Positions 38,901 through 51,312 of a stretch of 64,000 nucleotides of DNA are shown piece by piece. The notes under the pieces are model-generated. The model made no database searches, was not told the DNA's origin, and saw only the letters and a program-made list of their open reading frames with translations. The position numbers and the translations under genes are program-made. This DNA is from Datura wrightii (taxonomy: Eukaryota; Streptophyta; Magnoliopsida; Solanales; Solanaceae), in assembly GCA_035772735.1 (NCBI GenBank), contig JASDFA010000007.1:147993001-148057000 (forward strand). The letters run 5' to 3'. The stretch's first letter is position 1; each line of letters starts with the position of its first letter.

Positions 38901-41900
38901 AGATTGTCATTTCTGCAATCCTACTTCTGTCAGGAACTTCCTTTTTCTCTTTTGATAACTTACTGCTATCAAAAAGTGAGGATACAAAGGAGTGATCCTG
39001 AACATAACTTCTAGAAAATGAAGTAGAAAACAAAAACTAAGGATGAGAGGTTTATTACAAATAATTTGTCAATTGAGTAGATCTTCGCAACTCGACTTTC
39101 TCATTGTAATAAATCTTTTAATAGACCAGAGTAAGAAAGTCAACGAAGGATTGGGGCTTTTAGAGTAAATAGATGGATAACTCTGTTACGCTCAGATGCT
39201 AGCTGGCACTTAAAAGCATCTATCTGTTATCCCATATCACATTATCTAGTTAGAGAATCCTTATGTTGCTTTAAAAGAAAAATTTATCTATTACAGGACT
39301 GAAATGAAAGTAAATAGAGCGGAATGGATGTCTAATACTCATTCATATAGCCGACGCCAACTAGTTTGGAATTGAGGCATAGTTGATTGATATCACATTA
39401 TACAACAACAACAAACCCAGTGTAATCCCACTAGTGGGATCTAGGGAGGGTAGAGTATATACAAACATTATATTTAGGCAAAACCTAGCTCAAACTGGAT
39501 CCTGGAAATATCTTCAGAAATTAAACCTGAGCTCATCTGTTTTTTTCCTTAATCTGGTAAACAGAGCTTATCCATTATCAACTTGGCATAAGCTAAAAGT
39601 AGTTCAATGGTTGCATCATCAAACAAGAAGAAATGCACTGCTGAAAAGACAGTCTTACAGCTTCCTTCTTAATATATTTGATCGATATATCTTAGTCAAC
39701 TACAACATTGCGAAATTAATATAAACACATCAATGTACATTGTGGCATGACAGGATGTGAAAGTTATGGGAGTGCATGTAAGCTTAAGTTAGAGTATATG
39801 CTTTTCTTTTTCTTGATAACCGAGAAATCCCAGAAAAGATGCATTTAACATCTGTGGAAAAGATACTATTCCATTTATCTTCGCAAAAGATTGACTAGTA
39901 AAATATTGTCATAGCAGCTGGAGAAGACATTGTTAAAATTGGAAGGAGAAGATAAAAGAAATAATTAGATAAATTGAAAACTTTCATTTCACATTTCCAA
40001 CATTTCAGCCCTCTAAGTTGTTAAGTATGCCATGTTTCTTGAATATGACTTCTGATTATAGGTTCCATCATCGGCTAAAGCTATTCAGAGAATTTAATAG
40101 CTTGCTAACATCTCAGGAAACTTAACTCAAGGAACAGTAAGAAAATATTAGGATAAAAGTAAGCAAAACATGTGATTCGGTGGTCCAGACATGGGATTTC
40201 TATTCATTTAGGGAGGCGCCACTAGTCCAAATATTGAAAGGACATAAGGAGAGTGGATTTGTATAATTTAAAGGGAAAGAGTGAATGAGAGCACAAGTGA
40301 TCTTATCAACAGATGACTGTGTCATTCCATTCAAAATGTATACAGCATATTAGGCAAGCATAAACTTCTGTAGGAATAAGCTGCAGTCTATTGTTTGGTA
40401 ACTTAGGTTTGTACCAGAAAAATATATTTTGTCTTGGTTAAAATGATGTTATCAGGAACTCTTAGATGGGTGATTAGATTTAGAATAACTACAACACATC
40501 CACTTTTTGTTTGTTTAATCCCTTTTGAATTTAGGAGTACAGATAATAATATCAGCGGTATAGGCTCCGTAGTGTCTCATAAGGCCACATCATCACATTC
40601 ATAGTCACCTTACATCTACACAAAATTATAAATTAAACGGTACCAACAAAAAGTGATGACCCACAATTGATAAAATAGCGTCCTGAACTTACCCGTAGCA
40701 GTTCCTATTCCCATCAACGAGGAACCAGCATTTGCCATAATAGCACGCACATCAGCAAAATCCACATTTACCAGTCCAGGAATCTGAATTCATGTAGGTA
40801 TACTGTGAATAAATAATACAGAGTAACATATTCACACACTTAACAAGAGCACTGGTTTGAAAGTAAATTCAGTTCATCCATAAGCAAAGAAAAGAAGAAA
40901 ATATCAAAACTCAGATCAAAGCTACATATTACACTGCCGGAATTCAGATGCATAAAAAGAAGATGAATGGACATTTGGGAACAGATATATCATTTTGGAC
41001 AAGTCAAACGAAAATTTATTAGACTCATTGCTCTAGAAATCCATACAAACATCATATGATATGAATCAGAAGCTCATAGAGATACATGAGCATAGAAAAT
41101 TACATTGTTGATAACAAACTGAGACTCTTCATTTTTGGTGTAAAGAAAAGCATGTAATCGTGGCAGAAACCTTAGTTGAATATTTGTCCATCTTATGTCA
41201 TTTATAAGGTCTTTTGGAATTGTAAATATAGCTGCCAGCACTATCTTCTTGCTGATGAATATACTGTTACCTTTACAGAAAACATATAAACTGAATGGAG
41301 GGTATCACATCATAATTGCTTCATAAACACCAAAGATGCTCCATCGTCTCTCCAAACGTATCAAAACCAAGACCAGGATAAATATGGTAGGGAGATTGAT
41401 ACTGCTATGGATAAAGATTTGTGTGCAGCTGATGATGTGGACTTCTGGAGAATGAGGGATGAGAAAGCAGTATATGGATTACAAAAGACGAAAACCTTGT
41501 GATAGAGGCAGGGAATGCCCTATCCACTCCCTTATACCAAAACAGGAAAAATGAAAGAAAACAACATCAACATCACTGTTTCGTTGCATTCTTCCAGGTC
41601 TGACCAGAACCAGTTCTGTCAATCAACATTGACCGGGTACGAAAGTTGTCATTCTCTCCTCCCTCCCTGTCTCTCCCTCTCTTTTAGGGGCAGGTGGCAA
41701 ATAATGCTAGATTTCTCTCACGCTTACAAACATGTATCCCAAATTGGACGTAAATGTCATTCTCTAAAGTTATATTTACCAGCCTATAAGCGCTACAGTC
41801 TTATCAGCTACTTGGTGTCACCAAATAAAAACAAATTAAGATGCAGTCCACTGGTAACAGACATGGATTGTTAGGATATAACTGAGTAAATGATCACCAA

Positions 41901-44900
41901 CTCTAGGTGAAACTACAGTGATTTTTTTGGTTGAAATTGGTAACATGTTATATTCGTCAGCACCCAAAAAAGGCCTGGTATATCATATCTACAATTACAG
42001 CCCCTGACAAAACTTATAGAGAGGCCAAGAAGGCTAGTAATGATTCAGCATCATCAACTAACAGTTCTTTACACCAAAAATAAAAAAGTGAAATGCAGGA
42101 ACTCTTGATCTTTTGGATTGAACTGCTCCTTTCCTGAAAACATCTTGCATTCCTCTCTTTTCAAATTGTCATTATTAGCATAGAATTGAGTAAATGTTGA
42201 TATTGCTAGCATAAAATTGAGTAAACGATGACCTGCCCTAGATGAAAATGTTAAATAGTAATTGTCAAAAGAAAAGCAAAATCAAATGCACAAACATGAA
42301 GACTAGAGAGAAGTTAAGCCTGAATTCCCCATGTGATCACGACAAGAAACCTCCTCCCCCCACCCCCACACCAAAAAAAGAATAAGTTATTGGACTGTAG
42401 TTAAGGACCAGTCGCTAGATGTAAAGTATGACCGAGAAAAGCCACTTAACTTCAAACTCTTGGCAAACAATGAAAAGAGCAGCTTGGAAACAAAAGAGTG
42501 GGAGAACTCAGCATTCATACCGTAATTATATCAGAAATACCACGAACCCCTTGCCGAAGAATATCATCAGCCAGGTTAAAAGCTTCAGTTACTGGGGTTG
42601 ATAAGGAAACCGCAGTCAGTAACTTGTCATTAGGAATGACAATTAGAGTATCAACATTTTCTCTCAAAGCTGCAATTCCTTCTTGGGCTTGAACTGCTCT
42701 TCTTCGTCCCTCAAAAGAAAAGGGGGTTGTGACAATACCAACAGTTAGGATACCCATTGACTTGGCAATTCCTGCAATTATAGGAGCCCCACCAGTCCCT
42801 GTTCCTCCACCCATTCCAGCCTGCACATAACATTTTGAGGCCCACATAGGAGAGGATAATTAAACTAAGCAATCCTTTCTGCAAGACCAAAACTATATAG
42901 GAGCTTTAATTCTGAATACAGCAATATGCAGATCATCCGTATTTAACTTTTACAAAGCTTCTGGATAATATACACTGTGATGGATGGCATCAATTATCTT
43001 ACATGTATATAATTTCATAAGGATAACTCGTGAAGTTGAAAAGTCTCAGAACCAAAAATCCGAGGCAAAACAGAAGAAGACATTGTATTCTAGAGTAAGA
43101 TATTCCTTTTGATCAGTATTCTAGAGTAATATGTTCAATTTAAGAAATTTCACTGATTTCTGGAAACCATTTAAACTTAATAAAATAAGGAAACAATAGC
43201 AGATTGATATTAAGTCCCTCAGAGAAAAATTCACTAATTTATACCCTGATAAATTTCAGTATTTGCCCTTCACTTAAACCTTCCAGCACCATACCTGGTG
43301 ATCTTCAGTAAATTCCAGACATCATACAACTTTTAAGAAAATCCCCTCATGCATAGTTTGGTTGAAGTTATCATAAATGGATTAATAACTAAACATACAG
43401 CAAAATGGCCCTACTTTGCTCTTAAGATAAAACTAGATATTTCTCTTTCTGGGTAATGACTGAATTACCCGATGGATCTCAATGCACTCTGAAAATATCA
43501 AGCATGCTTCTTTGAAAGTTTTTTCCTCCCTTTGAATGGATGATCTAGTCAAAACCCATTCACTTCTCATCCTATTTAAGCAAGGGGAATCATATACCAA
43601 AGGTGTTTAAAGGCTAAATATGCCAAATATCACAGATACTCTGGCTTCTCCAGTATCAAGTTCACCTAATTTACATTTCTGCCTGGAATCAACCTTCTCC
43701 CTGAAATTGAAAACTCAAACTAATGATTCGTTGAAATGTCGGGTGCTCATCCTGGAAATTTATACTCCTTGATTCACTAGGTAGTACTTCATTTATAAAT
43801 AGTTCTAATCTATATAGGGAGTGATATGTGACATCAGATTACAACTCTGTCTTTTGCCTACAACCTTTAAAATCAATGTATTCAGCCCAAGCTTGCAGTG
43901 TATGCAAGACGATGGCAAAGTCCGGATGGATATGAAATTTACAACAAATGCATCTCATAGATGGATACAATGCAAATTATTTATAATGTTATGGAACTAT
44001 TAGGATTTTGAAGTTGTGAAATCAGAGAAGCCTAAAAGTATGAAGTGGAACGATGTAATACAGTTTTAGCAATTAGTGAGAAGGAGAATGAACTTTTCTC
44101 TTAAAGGCAGACTAAATGGTAATTCCTTCAACGGCCATTTCTTCCCATTTCCAGATGGTTTGAGGGGATACGAGTCATATGTTAAGAAAAATTATTTGGA
44201 GTTTGGTTATAGTGTTGCAATTAGCTTGCCCTTAATTATATGAAGATCATTTGGTGATTCTGCATGTTATCACCAATTAACTCTGATATATATGTGATTT
44301 AAGAGAATCTATTTCGGTTGAATCTACCCAGAATATCTCTTGTGAGTTTCATATAGTCCTGATAGCCAGAAAGGAAGCACTGTATCACCAAAGCAGTATC
44401 TATTATCGAAGAAAGAAAAAAACAAAAAAATCTTATGCAACAGCATACGAAACCTAGAACTTCATATAAACAGAAAAACTGAGAAGAGGAACAAAAAAGA
44501 TAGGACACAGCATCAAAGTGAAGTTAACATAAAGCTAAACACCTTAAACTTATTGTCCTAAACAGAAGCTGAACTTACAGTCACAAAAACCATATCTGCA
44601 CCACGAACTGCATCTTCAATAGCCTCCTTGCTTTCTTTGGCAGCGTTCATCCCTATATCTGGATTACCACCTGCACCTAGTCCTCTCGTGAGCTCTTGGC
44701 CTATTGGCAATCTATGCTCAGGAAACACAGGTGACATCCTAATTGCCTGAATATCAGTATTCACAATCCAAAACTCCACACCGTTCATAGAGCTCTCAAT
44801 CATGCGATTAACTGCATTTGATCCACCACCTCCAACACCGACCACCTTAATTTTAGCCTCATTGAAATTCTTCAAGCTTGATGAGTCCATTAAGCTCTCA

Positions 44901-45208
44901 GTGACACTTCCACTAGAGCTTTCTTGTCTGGAGGTAGTGAAAGTATTGTTTCCTTCACCTTGAAGCATTGAAATTTCAGGATGTAGATTTAGAAATGAGT
45001 CTTCACTTTGATAATTATTGAACCTATGTGAACCAGCTGAACACTTGAACTGTGGCCAACTTGAAACACCCTTTTGGTTCACACCCAAGAATCCACTTTT
45101 CTCATCTTGCATTTTCAAAGGGCAAAGTCTTCTTGCAAGAACAGTTAATACCCCATTCTGCAATCGAGTATCCAGAGGCATAAAGACAGCTGATGTACAA
45201 CTAGCCAT
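35994..45208 (-). CDS. FTSZ2: Plastid division protein FtsZ2, 7 exons
   Basis: Minus-strand coding exons: 45208-44579, 42820-42521, 40783-40693, 37934-37810, 37205-37113, 36321-36256 and 36125-35994. All introns are GT..AG and the frame closes at 478 residues, the usual length for plant FtsZ2. Residues 1 to about 60 are rich in S, R and hydrophobics and look like a plastid transit peptide. The tubulin-like GTPase begins at about 117 (EAKIKVVGVGGGGSNAVNRM). The signature AGMGGGTGTG is residues 211-220, directly after the first intron. Later exons carry the T7-region IPNDKLL and DIGIERATGIVWNITGG. The C-terminal tail IPEFLRKKGGSRYPRA (463-478) is the FtsZ2-specific motif that binds ARC6; FtsZ1 lacks it. 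The protein co-assembles with FtsZ1 into the stromal Z ring that constricts chloroplasts. The ATG at 45208 begins MASCTSAVF; the two codons before it have no ATG. Introns 1-3 are long (1.8-2.8 kb) and contain SINE debris. Confidence 0.96.
37027..37062 (+). mobile_element. 36-bp SINE tail with 13-bp target duplication
   Basis: The stretch CCCCACTTGTGGGATTAAAC..GGTATGTTGTTGTG is the 3' end of a TS-type SINE with its (TTG)n tail. It is flanked by perfect 13-bp copies of TCATCTTAACAGA at 37014-37026 and 37063-37075. It lies in the intron between coding exons 5 and 6 of FtsZ2, in the opposite orientation to the gene. It is an extreme 5'-truncated insertion. Confidence 0.8.
37759..37778. repeat. 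Run of 20 G (20 C in the FtsZ2 transcript)
   Basis: An uninterrupted run of 20 G on the plus strand lies in FtsZ2 intron 4. In the transcript it is a C20 run that starts 31 bases downstream of the 5' splice site (donor at 37809-37808). Homopolymers of this length are hard to sequence, so the exact number is uncertain. Confidence 0.85.
38649..38681. repeat. CT microsatellite in FtsZ2 intron 3
   Basis: About 16 uninterrupted CT units on the plus strand, ending in TTTTAGG, lie in the third intron of FtsZ2. The transcript reads GA. No function is implied. Confidence 0.85.
39403..39464 (-). mobile_element. 5'-truncated SINE with 8-bp target duplication
   Basis: On the minus strand this reads as the end of a TS-type SINE: TACCCTCCCTAGATCCCACT, then TGGGATTACACTGGGT and a (TTG)n tail. 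ACATTATA flanks it at 39395-39402 and 39465-39472. About 62 bp of the element remain. It is intronic in FtsZ2 and in the same orientation as the gene. Confidence 0.75.
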
Positions 45209-48094
45209 ACCCAATAAGAGAACAAGAACAACTTAATATGACAATTCCCCCAAAATATGAAAACCCCACTTGATTATTACTGAATTTCAAGTCCACAATT
45301 TTCTTTCAGCACCTGTCAATTGAAAAAAACAAGAGAACAAGAAATAGAAAATCAGGGGAAACTTATGAAAGGGCTTTAATACCCATATAAAGCCCCCAAA
45401 GTACAAACACATTAAAACTGCAGCCAGAGGATAACGTAAACCAGAAATGCAACAGAGAAAGCTGAAAACTGCATACATTACTAGCATTCTTTCCTGAAAC
45501 AACGCAAACATTTCTAGATAGAATTGAAAACCTTAAAAATGCAGAAATTGCAGCAAGATTCTAAAATAATGGTAAAGCTATAACTTCAGCAAGAAAGAGA
45601 AAGAAAATGCCACCTATGTTTCCCCTGAGAGTTGTGAGATTCTTGGAAACAAATATAGAAATACTCGCAGCATTTACAGCGAGAGAAGGAAGTTTCAGTG
45701 AGCTAGAGTGTGCGCTAAATTAAGGGGATTTATCGCTATTTTGTTACGGAAAGCTACGAGTGAAAAACAGGATTTTGGCAATTTCTGTTCCATATCTGAT
45801 GAAGTGTTGAACCCCAGTGCCCATTTGATAAATATCTGCAAATTCTACCAAAACTTTTGCAAAACCCTTCACAAGAATTGCTTGAGAATCACCCTAACTT
45901 GAGTTACTTTCTTTTATTTTCTATTTTATATTGCAGTCAAAATCCATCTTTGTTTCTTTTTTTAATTTAATTGATAATTAAAATAAATTAAATATTTATT
46001 TTAATTCGAAATGATTGAGTTGGTGCACTAGGTAGTATTCTGTTAAAAAAAAAATTTTTGAGATTGATTTTTTGTATCAATATCTTTTTAGTTAAATTCA
46101 TTACACTTGATTTATTTAGTGCAATTTACATTTTCTGGTGACGGGATTTACCTGAAAGTTGCTAACTTCTTTTTATTCATATCCAATTAGTATTTATGTT
46201 TAAGGATCTTAAAATATTTTTGTTTGTATATGCACTTTTTAATACTTAATCAATATTAAGTGGTATGCTTATACCTTGCTTTATTAATTCTTAAAGTTAA
46301 TTATTTAGTTTGAATAGATTGAAAATGGAAATTGTTTATTTATATATATAAATTTTCGTAAAAGTGAATATATATGAGTTTTTCATTTTTACTTTCAATT
46401 TTCTATTGATCATCTTATTTTAATAGATTTTAATTATCTCAGTTATAGCCCTTGTATTTTAAAACCACTCCTTATAGTCTTAAATATTTTCAAATTCTGT
46501 TTATACTAGAGTCAAATCTCGTTATTAGTGGTAATATTTATCTGAAAATTTTATGGTTGCTACAGTGAGTTGCTATTATATATGTATATTGATATTTGAC
46601 ATTCAAATCTCATTTAGCTGTTGTAGATAAAAATAAACAAAACTCTAGTTTAATGATTTTATATACCAAAAAGAGGAGAATATATTTGTTAATCAATTTA
46701 ATCAAAAAAATAGAAAATGTATGAATATAAAAAAGGCAAATGCATTTCCTCGTGAAGTAATGAGCATAATTGGTGGTCACTATTTTAATACAATTTTTTC
46801 TTTTTAGATATTCGTATTTGAACTTTACTATGTACATGATATTAATAATGATTATCAAAATAATTTGACGTGATATATTTCTTATAAAGTATTATTGCAC
46901 AATATTCGAGTATGACTGTTAGTCTGTTACAGAAGAGTAATTTTACAAAGAGTGTACCGCTATATAGAGTGACACTGCTGTTATATGCAGAATACTGTTA
47001 CAGAATAGTAAAATATAATATGAAAAATCGATTTTTGAAGAAGTCGTTATAATGGAATAGAGTTCTAACTGTAGTTTGATTAGTGCAGTATCATTGAATA
47101 TAGAAAATGACAAGTTAAAATAACTTCTCTGGCCTAGAGGAGGAAAACATATTGATTGTTTGATAATTAGAGATGCATTTTATTTCACCAATTTGTATTA
47201 AAGAAAAAAGAAATTAGATGTTGAGTTAATTTGGTTTAATGGGCCTGACATGAATAAATATTTTACGCCTCTGCCCAAAAAGGTGAATATGACTAGATTT
47301 GAGCAACTGTACCCTGCCTGGGAATTCACATTTTTGTCAAATTGTCAATAGCTCAAAGGAGGTACATGATCCTTTGTGGCCATTGTTTCTGTTATTATAC
47401 CGTGATGTTCCCTTTTTAGTTGAACTTGTGCTTCAACATTGTAACTTACTCTTATTCTTTCGCTTCTTTTCAAGCCGGAAACAGGGAACTCCTTTTTGGA
47501 ACTGTCTTTAATCTTAGGCTCGCAACTAGTATAAAAGTAATTGTCAAAGTTTTCACATGGTGTTCATGGTTGTGGTATTCTTATTGTTACTAGGTCAGTG
47601 TGCTTTAACGCACTTCATTCTTGGTGGAAAAAAGAAAAAAAAATTTTGCTTTTCTGATTCATTTATGGTTGTAATGAAGTTTTTGAATTTTTAATCATGT
47701 TTAATGAAATAACCAATATATGAATAACTAATCAGTTACAAACGAATAATACACATGGAAGAAAAGATTTGAGAATTGTTATATTATGATTAAGTTGAAA
47801 TTTTTGTCTCATTCTATATAGTATTGTAATTAAAACCATATATTGACATTCATAATTTTTTTGGAAGGATCTTTACTGAACTTCGTCTTGTACTTCGAGT
47901 TAAATTTATATGTACCTTCTTCATTAAATATTTATTTGATTGAGCTGTTTATAATTTACAAGAATAATTTACCAAAGATAATATGAGAAAAAATAATTAA
48001 TAATATTGTCTTGAACTTATGAAAGAATAATATGAATAATACACGTACCAAATTAATTACATTACACTAGGGAAAGAATTTTGGAACATATTTA
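45209..48094. other. FtsZ2 5' flank and intergenic region
   Basis: The first few hundred bases (to about 45.7 kb) probably hold the FtsZ2 leader and promoter; the transcription start cannot be placed. The rest is AT-rich. Around 46.5-47.1 kb there is wording such as 'gttacagaagagtaattttacaaag..gtaccgctatatagag' that resembles Solanaceae MITE interiors. A 70-residue open frame at 47.3 kb has no family resemblance and is not called. Confidence 0.5.
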
Positions 48095-48594
48095 GGGTGT
48101 GTTCGGTATGAATGCGAAATATTTTCTAAGAAAATAAGTTGTTTCTTACTTATTTTCTTGTGTTCGGTAGGCAACTAAAAAATATTTTTCTAAAATCATT
48201 TGTATATATCTAAAATAAAATTATGAGGATAAGGATGGGGCGAGAGAGGGTGGGTGGGGGGTAGGAGGGGGTGGGGAATGGGAAAAGAGGGTAGGGATGG
48301 GGATAGGGTAGGTGGGGGTGAGGTGGGGGGTGGGTGGTAGGAGGTGAGTGGTGGGTAGGGTGGGTGGTAGGTGGTAGGAGGTGAGTGGGGGTTGGGGGTG
48401 GGAATGGGTGAGTGAGCAGATAGTTGTGAGGGTGGTTAGAGACAATGTGACTTGTCTTCCCTACTTGTATTAGGGAAGTCATTTTCCTTATTTTAAAAAA
48501 GCTTATTTTCCTAAAAAAAAATATGTTCCAAAACATTTAATTAACTGAACACTGAAAAAATCAGAAAATATCTTCCTCCGTAGCAAACACACCC
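48095..48594. mobile_element. 500-bp Tourist-like MITE with G-rich core, TTA duplication
   Basis: The left end GGGTGTGTTCGGTATG and the reverse complement of the right end, GGGTGTGTTTGCTACG, are terminal inverted repeats. TTA flanks both sides (48092-48094 and 48595-48597). Further in, the arms pair as 'gaaatattttct' with 'agaaaatatct'. The core (about 48,230-48,420) is a run of ggtggg/ggtagg words, G-rich on the plus strand. The Pro- and His-rich minus-strand reading of this core is an artefact. It is the best-preserved member of the family also present at 23.8 and 28.7 kb. Confidence 0.7.
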
Positions 48595-48974
48595 TTAATT
48601 TCAACCACAAAAACCATTCTGGTGCAAGTATTTGGTGATCAAGTTATATAAATTAGTTAACATTGATTGATTTTCTTTCATTACGACCTGTGTAATGTAT
48701 ATTTAATTTCTTTCTTTGTTCTTTTTGGTATTGTAAGGGTTAATGTTTTTGCTTTTATGTATATGAGTTTAAATTATATATATCGCGTCATGTCACACTA
48801 TATGGACTTTTTATATTATCAAATCACTTTTATTTGTTATAACAGATAATCTATTTTATTCTCAAATTTACTCCCACATTTACCTGTAGATCGATCATAT
48901 GTTTGGGTGACCTAATTGTGTTACTTAAATTGAAGGTGTGTATAACATAAAACTTTTTCCGACATAAAATTTTT

Positions 48975-49575
48975 TTTGATAACAACTATTAATATTACCA
49001 TTGATAATAAACTATACAATGCAAACGTCCAAGTAGAAACAAGAACAAAAAAATAGGAGTCTATCCAGCGTAGCCATTATCTAGGAAGGGTTCTAGTAGA
49101 ATATGGGCCTCTAGATGGTAGTTACAGCGAGAGACAGAATAAAATTCCTACATGTATACATTTTCTTTGAAGTGTGAAACCTATCTAATCTATAGATTTT
49201 ATCCTACTTGATCTGCAATATCACTGCCTCGCTGTTTATCTTTGCTTTGTTGAGTAACTTCAGATTTGTAGCTTTCCATGTATAGTATACTATAGCCCCC
49301 CCCATAATGCAGTATTTTTTTTTTTTTTTTGTGCTTCCTATTGATTCTTCCAATCATGTCATTAACATCTGTGGCTTGTTTCTGAACATTAGCCCAATGT
49401 GTAATTGCTCTCTAATAGTTTTGCTCCATTCACCGTCAATAAAAATGTGTGTAGCAGTTTAAACAGCTTGCGTCGCACATAAACGGCATTCCACATTGTC
49501 AACCTTGATGTTTAGCCTTTGCATTCTCTGCTTAAAAATACACCTTGGTTGGCTATCTATAAGATGAATCTCTGT
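48975..49575 (-). mobile_element. LINE (non-LTR retrotransposon) 3' fragment with zf-RVT remnant
   Basis: On the minus strand, a conceptual reading around 49,540-49,390 gives KQRMQRLNIKV..CRLCATQAV, a stop, then TATHIFIDGEWSK. This is the zinc-binding segment (C-x2-C-x7-H-type, zf-RVT) at the end of plant LINE-1 ORF2. The stop is TAA where the family has Glu. Downstream, AIVYYTWKATN follows, also typical of this region. More stops follow, so it is dead. The T-rich run near 48,970 could be the poly(A) tail. The 5' part is missing. Its inner border is about 110 bp upstream of the PEBP pseudogene start codon. Confidence 0.7.
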
Positions 49576-50166
49576 CTAGGCTCCAAGACAACAACTACTA
49601 CTATAAAAAAAAAGGCTTTAATGTCATTAGTACTCAATCAAAATTCTCTTCCAAATTAAAGTTCCTCTCTCTCTCTCTCTCTCATGGTAATTAGGAATTA
49701 TGTAGAGAGTCTAGTTTTGGGGAGAGTAGTAGGAGATGTTGTTGATTCATTCAGTTCTACAATTGGCATGAGAGTTATTTACAACAACAAACAAGTTCCC
49801 AATGGCCAAGAGCTCTTATATATTCCCTTCAACACTCATTGCTAGTACACCTAGTTTTGAGGTTCAAGGACGACCTGATTTCAGAACTTTCTTCACTTTG
49901 GTACATGCATTAACTAATTCTCTAATTAATTCATTAATGCTATACATACAGAAAATCTTTTACTATATATTGTAGGTCATGACAGATCCTGATGTTCCTG
50001 GCCCGTAGTGATCCTTATCTAACAGAACACCTTCATTGGTATGTATCACGTGATTCGTCTCAATTTACGTGACATAATTTGTTTCAAACACATAATTTGA
50101 AATATTTTATTCTTAAACATGTAATATTATAGCTAGCATTTGTGTATTTCTTAGACTTGATGATTA

Positions 50167-50598
50167 TATTAGGATTAAACGTTTACCTTTATTGTCAAAA
50201 GCTATAGCTGATACCAAGGGCGCAACTTTATTACTTAACTAAGCCCATCAATCAAGCGTCATGTTCGATCATGACAATAACCTGGGCCACTTGCCCCCTC
50301 ATTGGCCTTGCCATAAGCCGAATGTTGGCGTTATACAACAATCTCCCTCTTAAGACCTGTATCATGCAGCATGTTACTCTTGGAAATCGAGAACCCTTGG
50401 CCTTGGCTCTGATACTACTTGTTTGGATCAAACACTTACTATCATGCCAAAAATTATAGCTAATAGCAAGGGTGCGACTTTATTACTTAACTAAGCCCAC
50501 CAAACAAGCACCATGTTCGATCATGACTCTGACCCGGGCCACCCGCCCCCCCCCCCCCATTGGCCTTGCCATAGGCAGGATATTGGCTTTACACAACA
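50167..50598 (-). mobile_element. TRIM-like miniature LTR element in PEBP intron 2
   Basis: Two related direct repeats, 50167-50340 and 50420-50598, begin TATTAGGATTAAACGTTTAC and TGTTTGGATCAAACACTTAC and end TATACAACA and TACACAACA. They share 'caaggg.gc.actttattac', 'ttaactaagccca' and 'attggccttgccata'. The 79 bp between them start with TCTCCCTCTTAAGACC, a polypurine tract on the minus strand, and end with GGCTCTGATACTA, the complement of a tRNA-Met primer-binding site. This is the layout of a terminal-repeat retrotransposon in miniature. No coding capacity. A target duplication was not found, and the LTRs have diverged, so the insertion is old. Confidence 0.7.
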
Positions 50599-51067
50599 AA
50601 CTCCTATCGTGATGAACTAATAATTAAACTCCATTCCAATTCTTGTTGTTTGTCAATCACATGGGAAAGTCATTGAGTTGGCAGACTATAAAACTTCTGA
50701 AATTTGTGATTTTAAATATGTCATGACATTTGTGTGGTTATAAATTTTTCTTGTTATTAGAGGTAAAATAAAAAATTTAAAGTTATTAATTGCTTACAAA
50801 TATCAAAATTTCTGTTAGGATGAAACGAAGAGCATAAAGTTAATTACCTATTAAGGAAAATGTAGTTTATCATAACACTTACAGAGAGTACCTTAATTAA
50901 TTGAACAATATAGTAGTAGGATTTATGTTTTATATGGAATTAAACACAGTACAGAAGGATTAACTGTTAAATCATATTTAATTTGCAGGATAATAACTGA
51001 TATTCCAGGAACAACAGATGCCACGTTCGGTATGATCAGTACTATATATCTTGGTACTAATATATTT

Positions 51068-51312
51068 CTCCCTCCGTTCACTTTTATTTGTCACGTTTTA
51101 TTTTACGAGAATTAATTTAATTAATCTTCAGAACTAAATTAAATTAAATTAATTTAAATTTAAATTTTCAAAAACTATATGAAAAATGTTATAAATTGTA
51201 ATCCTTCTAATATTAATATGATGAAAAAATATATCTTAAAATGTTGATCAAAATTGATACTGTTTAAACTCTCGAAAAATAAAACGTGAAAAGTAAAAAT
51301 GAACGGAGAGAG
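51068..51312. mobile_element. Stowaway-like MITE in PEBP intron 3
   Basis: The left end CTCCCTCCGTTCACTTTTAT and the right end ATAAAACGTGAAAAGTAAAAAT..GAACGGAGAGAG form long terminal inverted repeats of the classic Stowaway type. The element is about 245 bp, AT-rich and non-coding. The high similarity of the ends suggests it is younger than the TRIM in intron 2. Confidence 0.75.

Noticed and set aside
41330..41500. Possible gene fragment in FtsZ2 intron 2
   Set aside because: A short reading such as DKDLCAADDVDFWRMRDEKA looks protein-like, but no family was recognised and the frame is short.
48210..48536. Pro/His-rich 108-residue frame on the minus strand
   Set aside because: It lies inside the G-rich core of the MITE and consists of repeat translation such as PPTHP.
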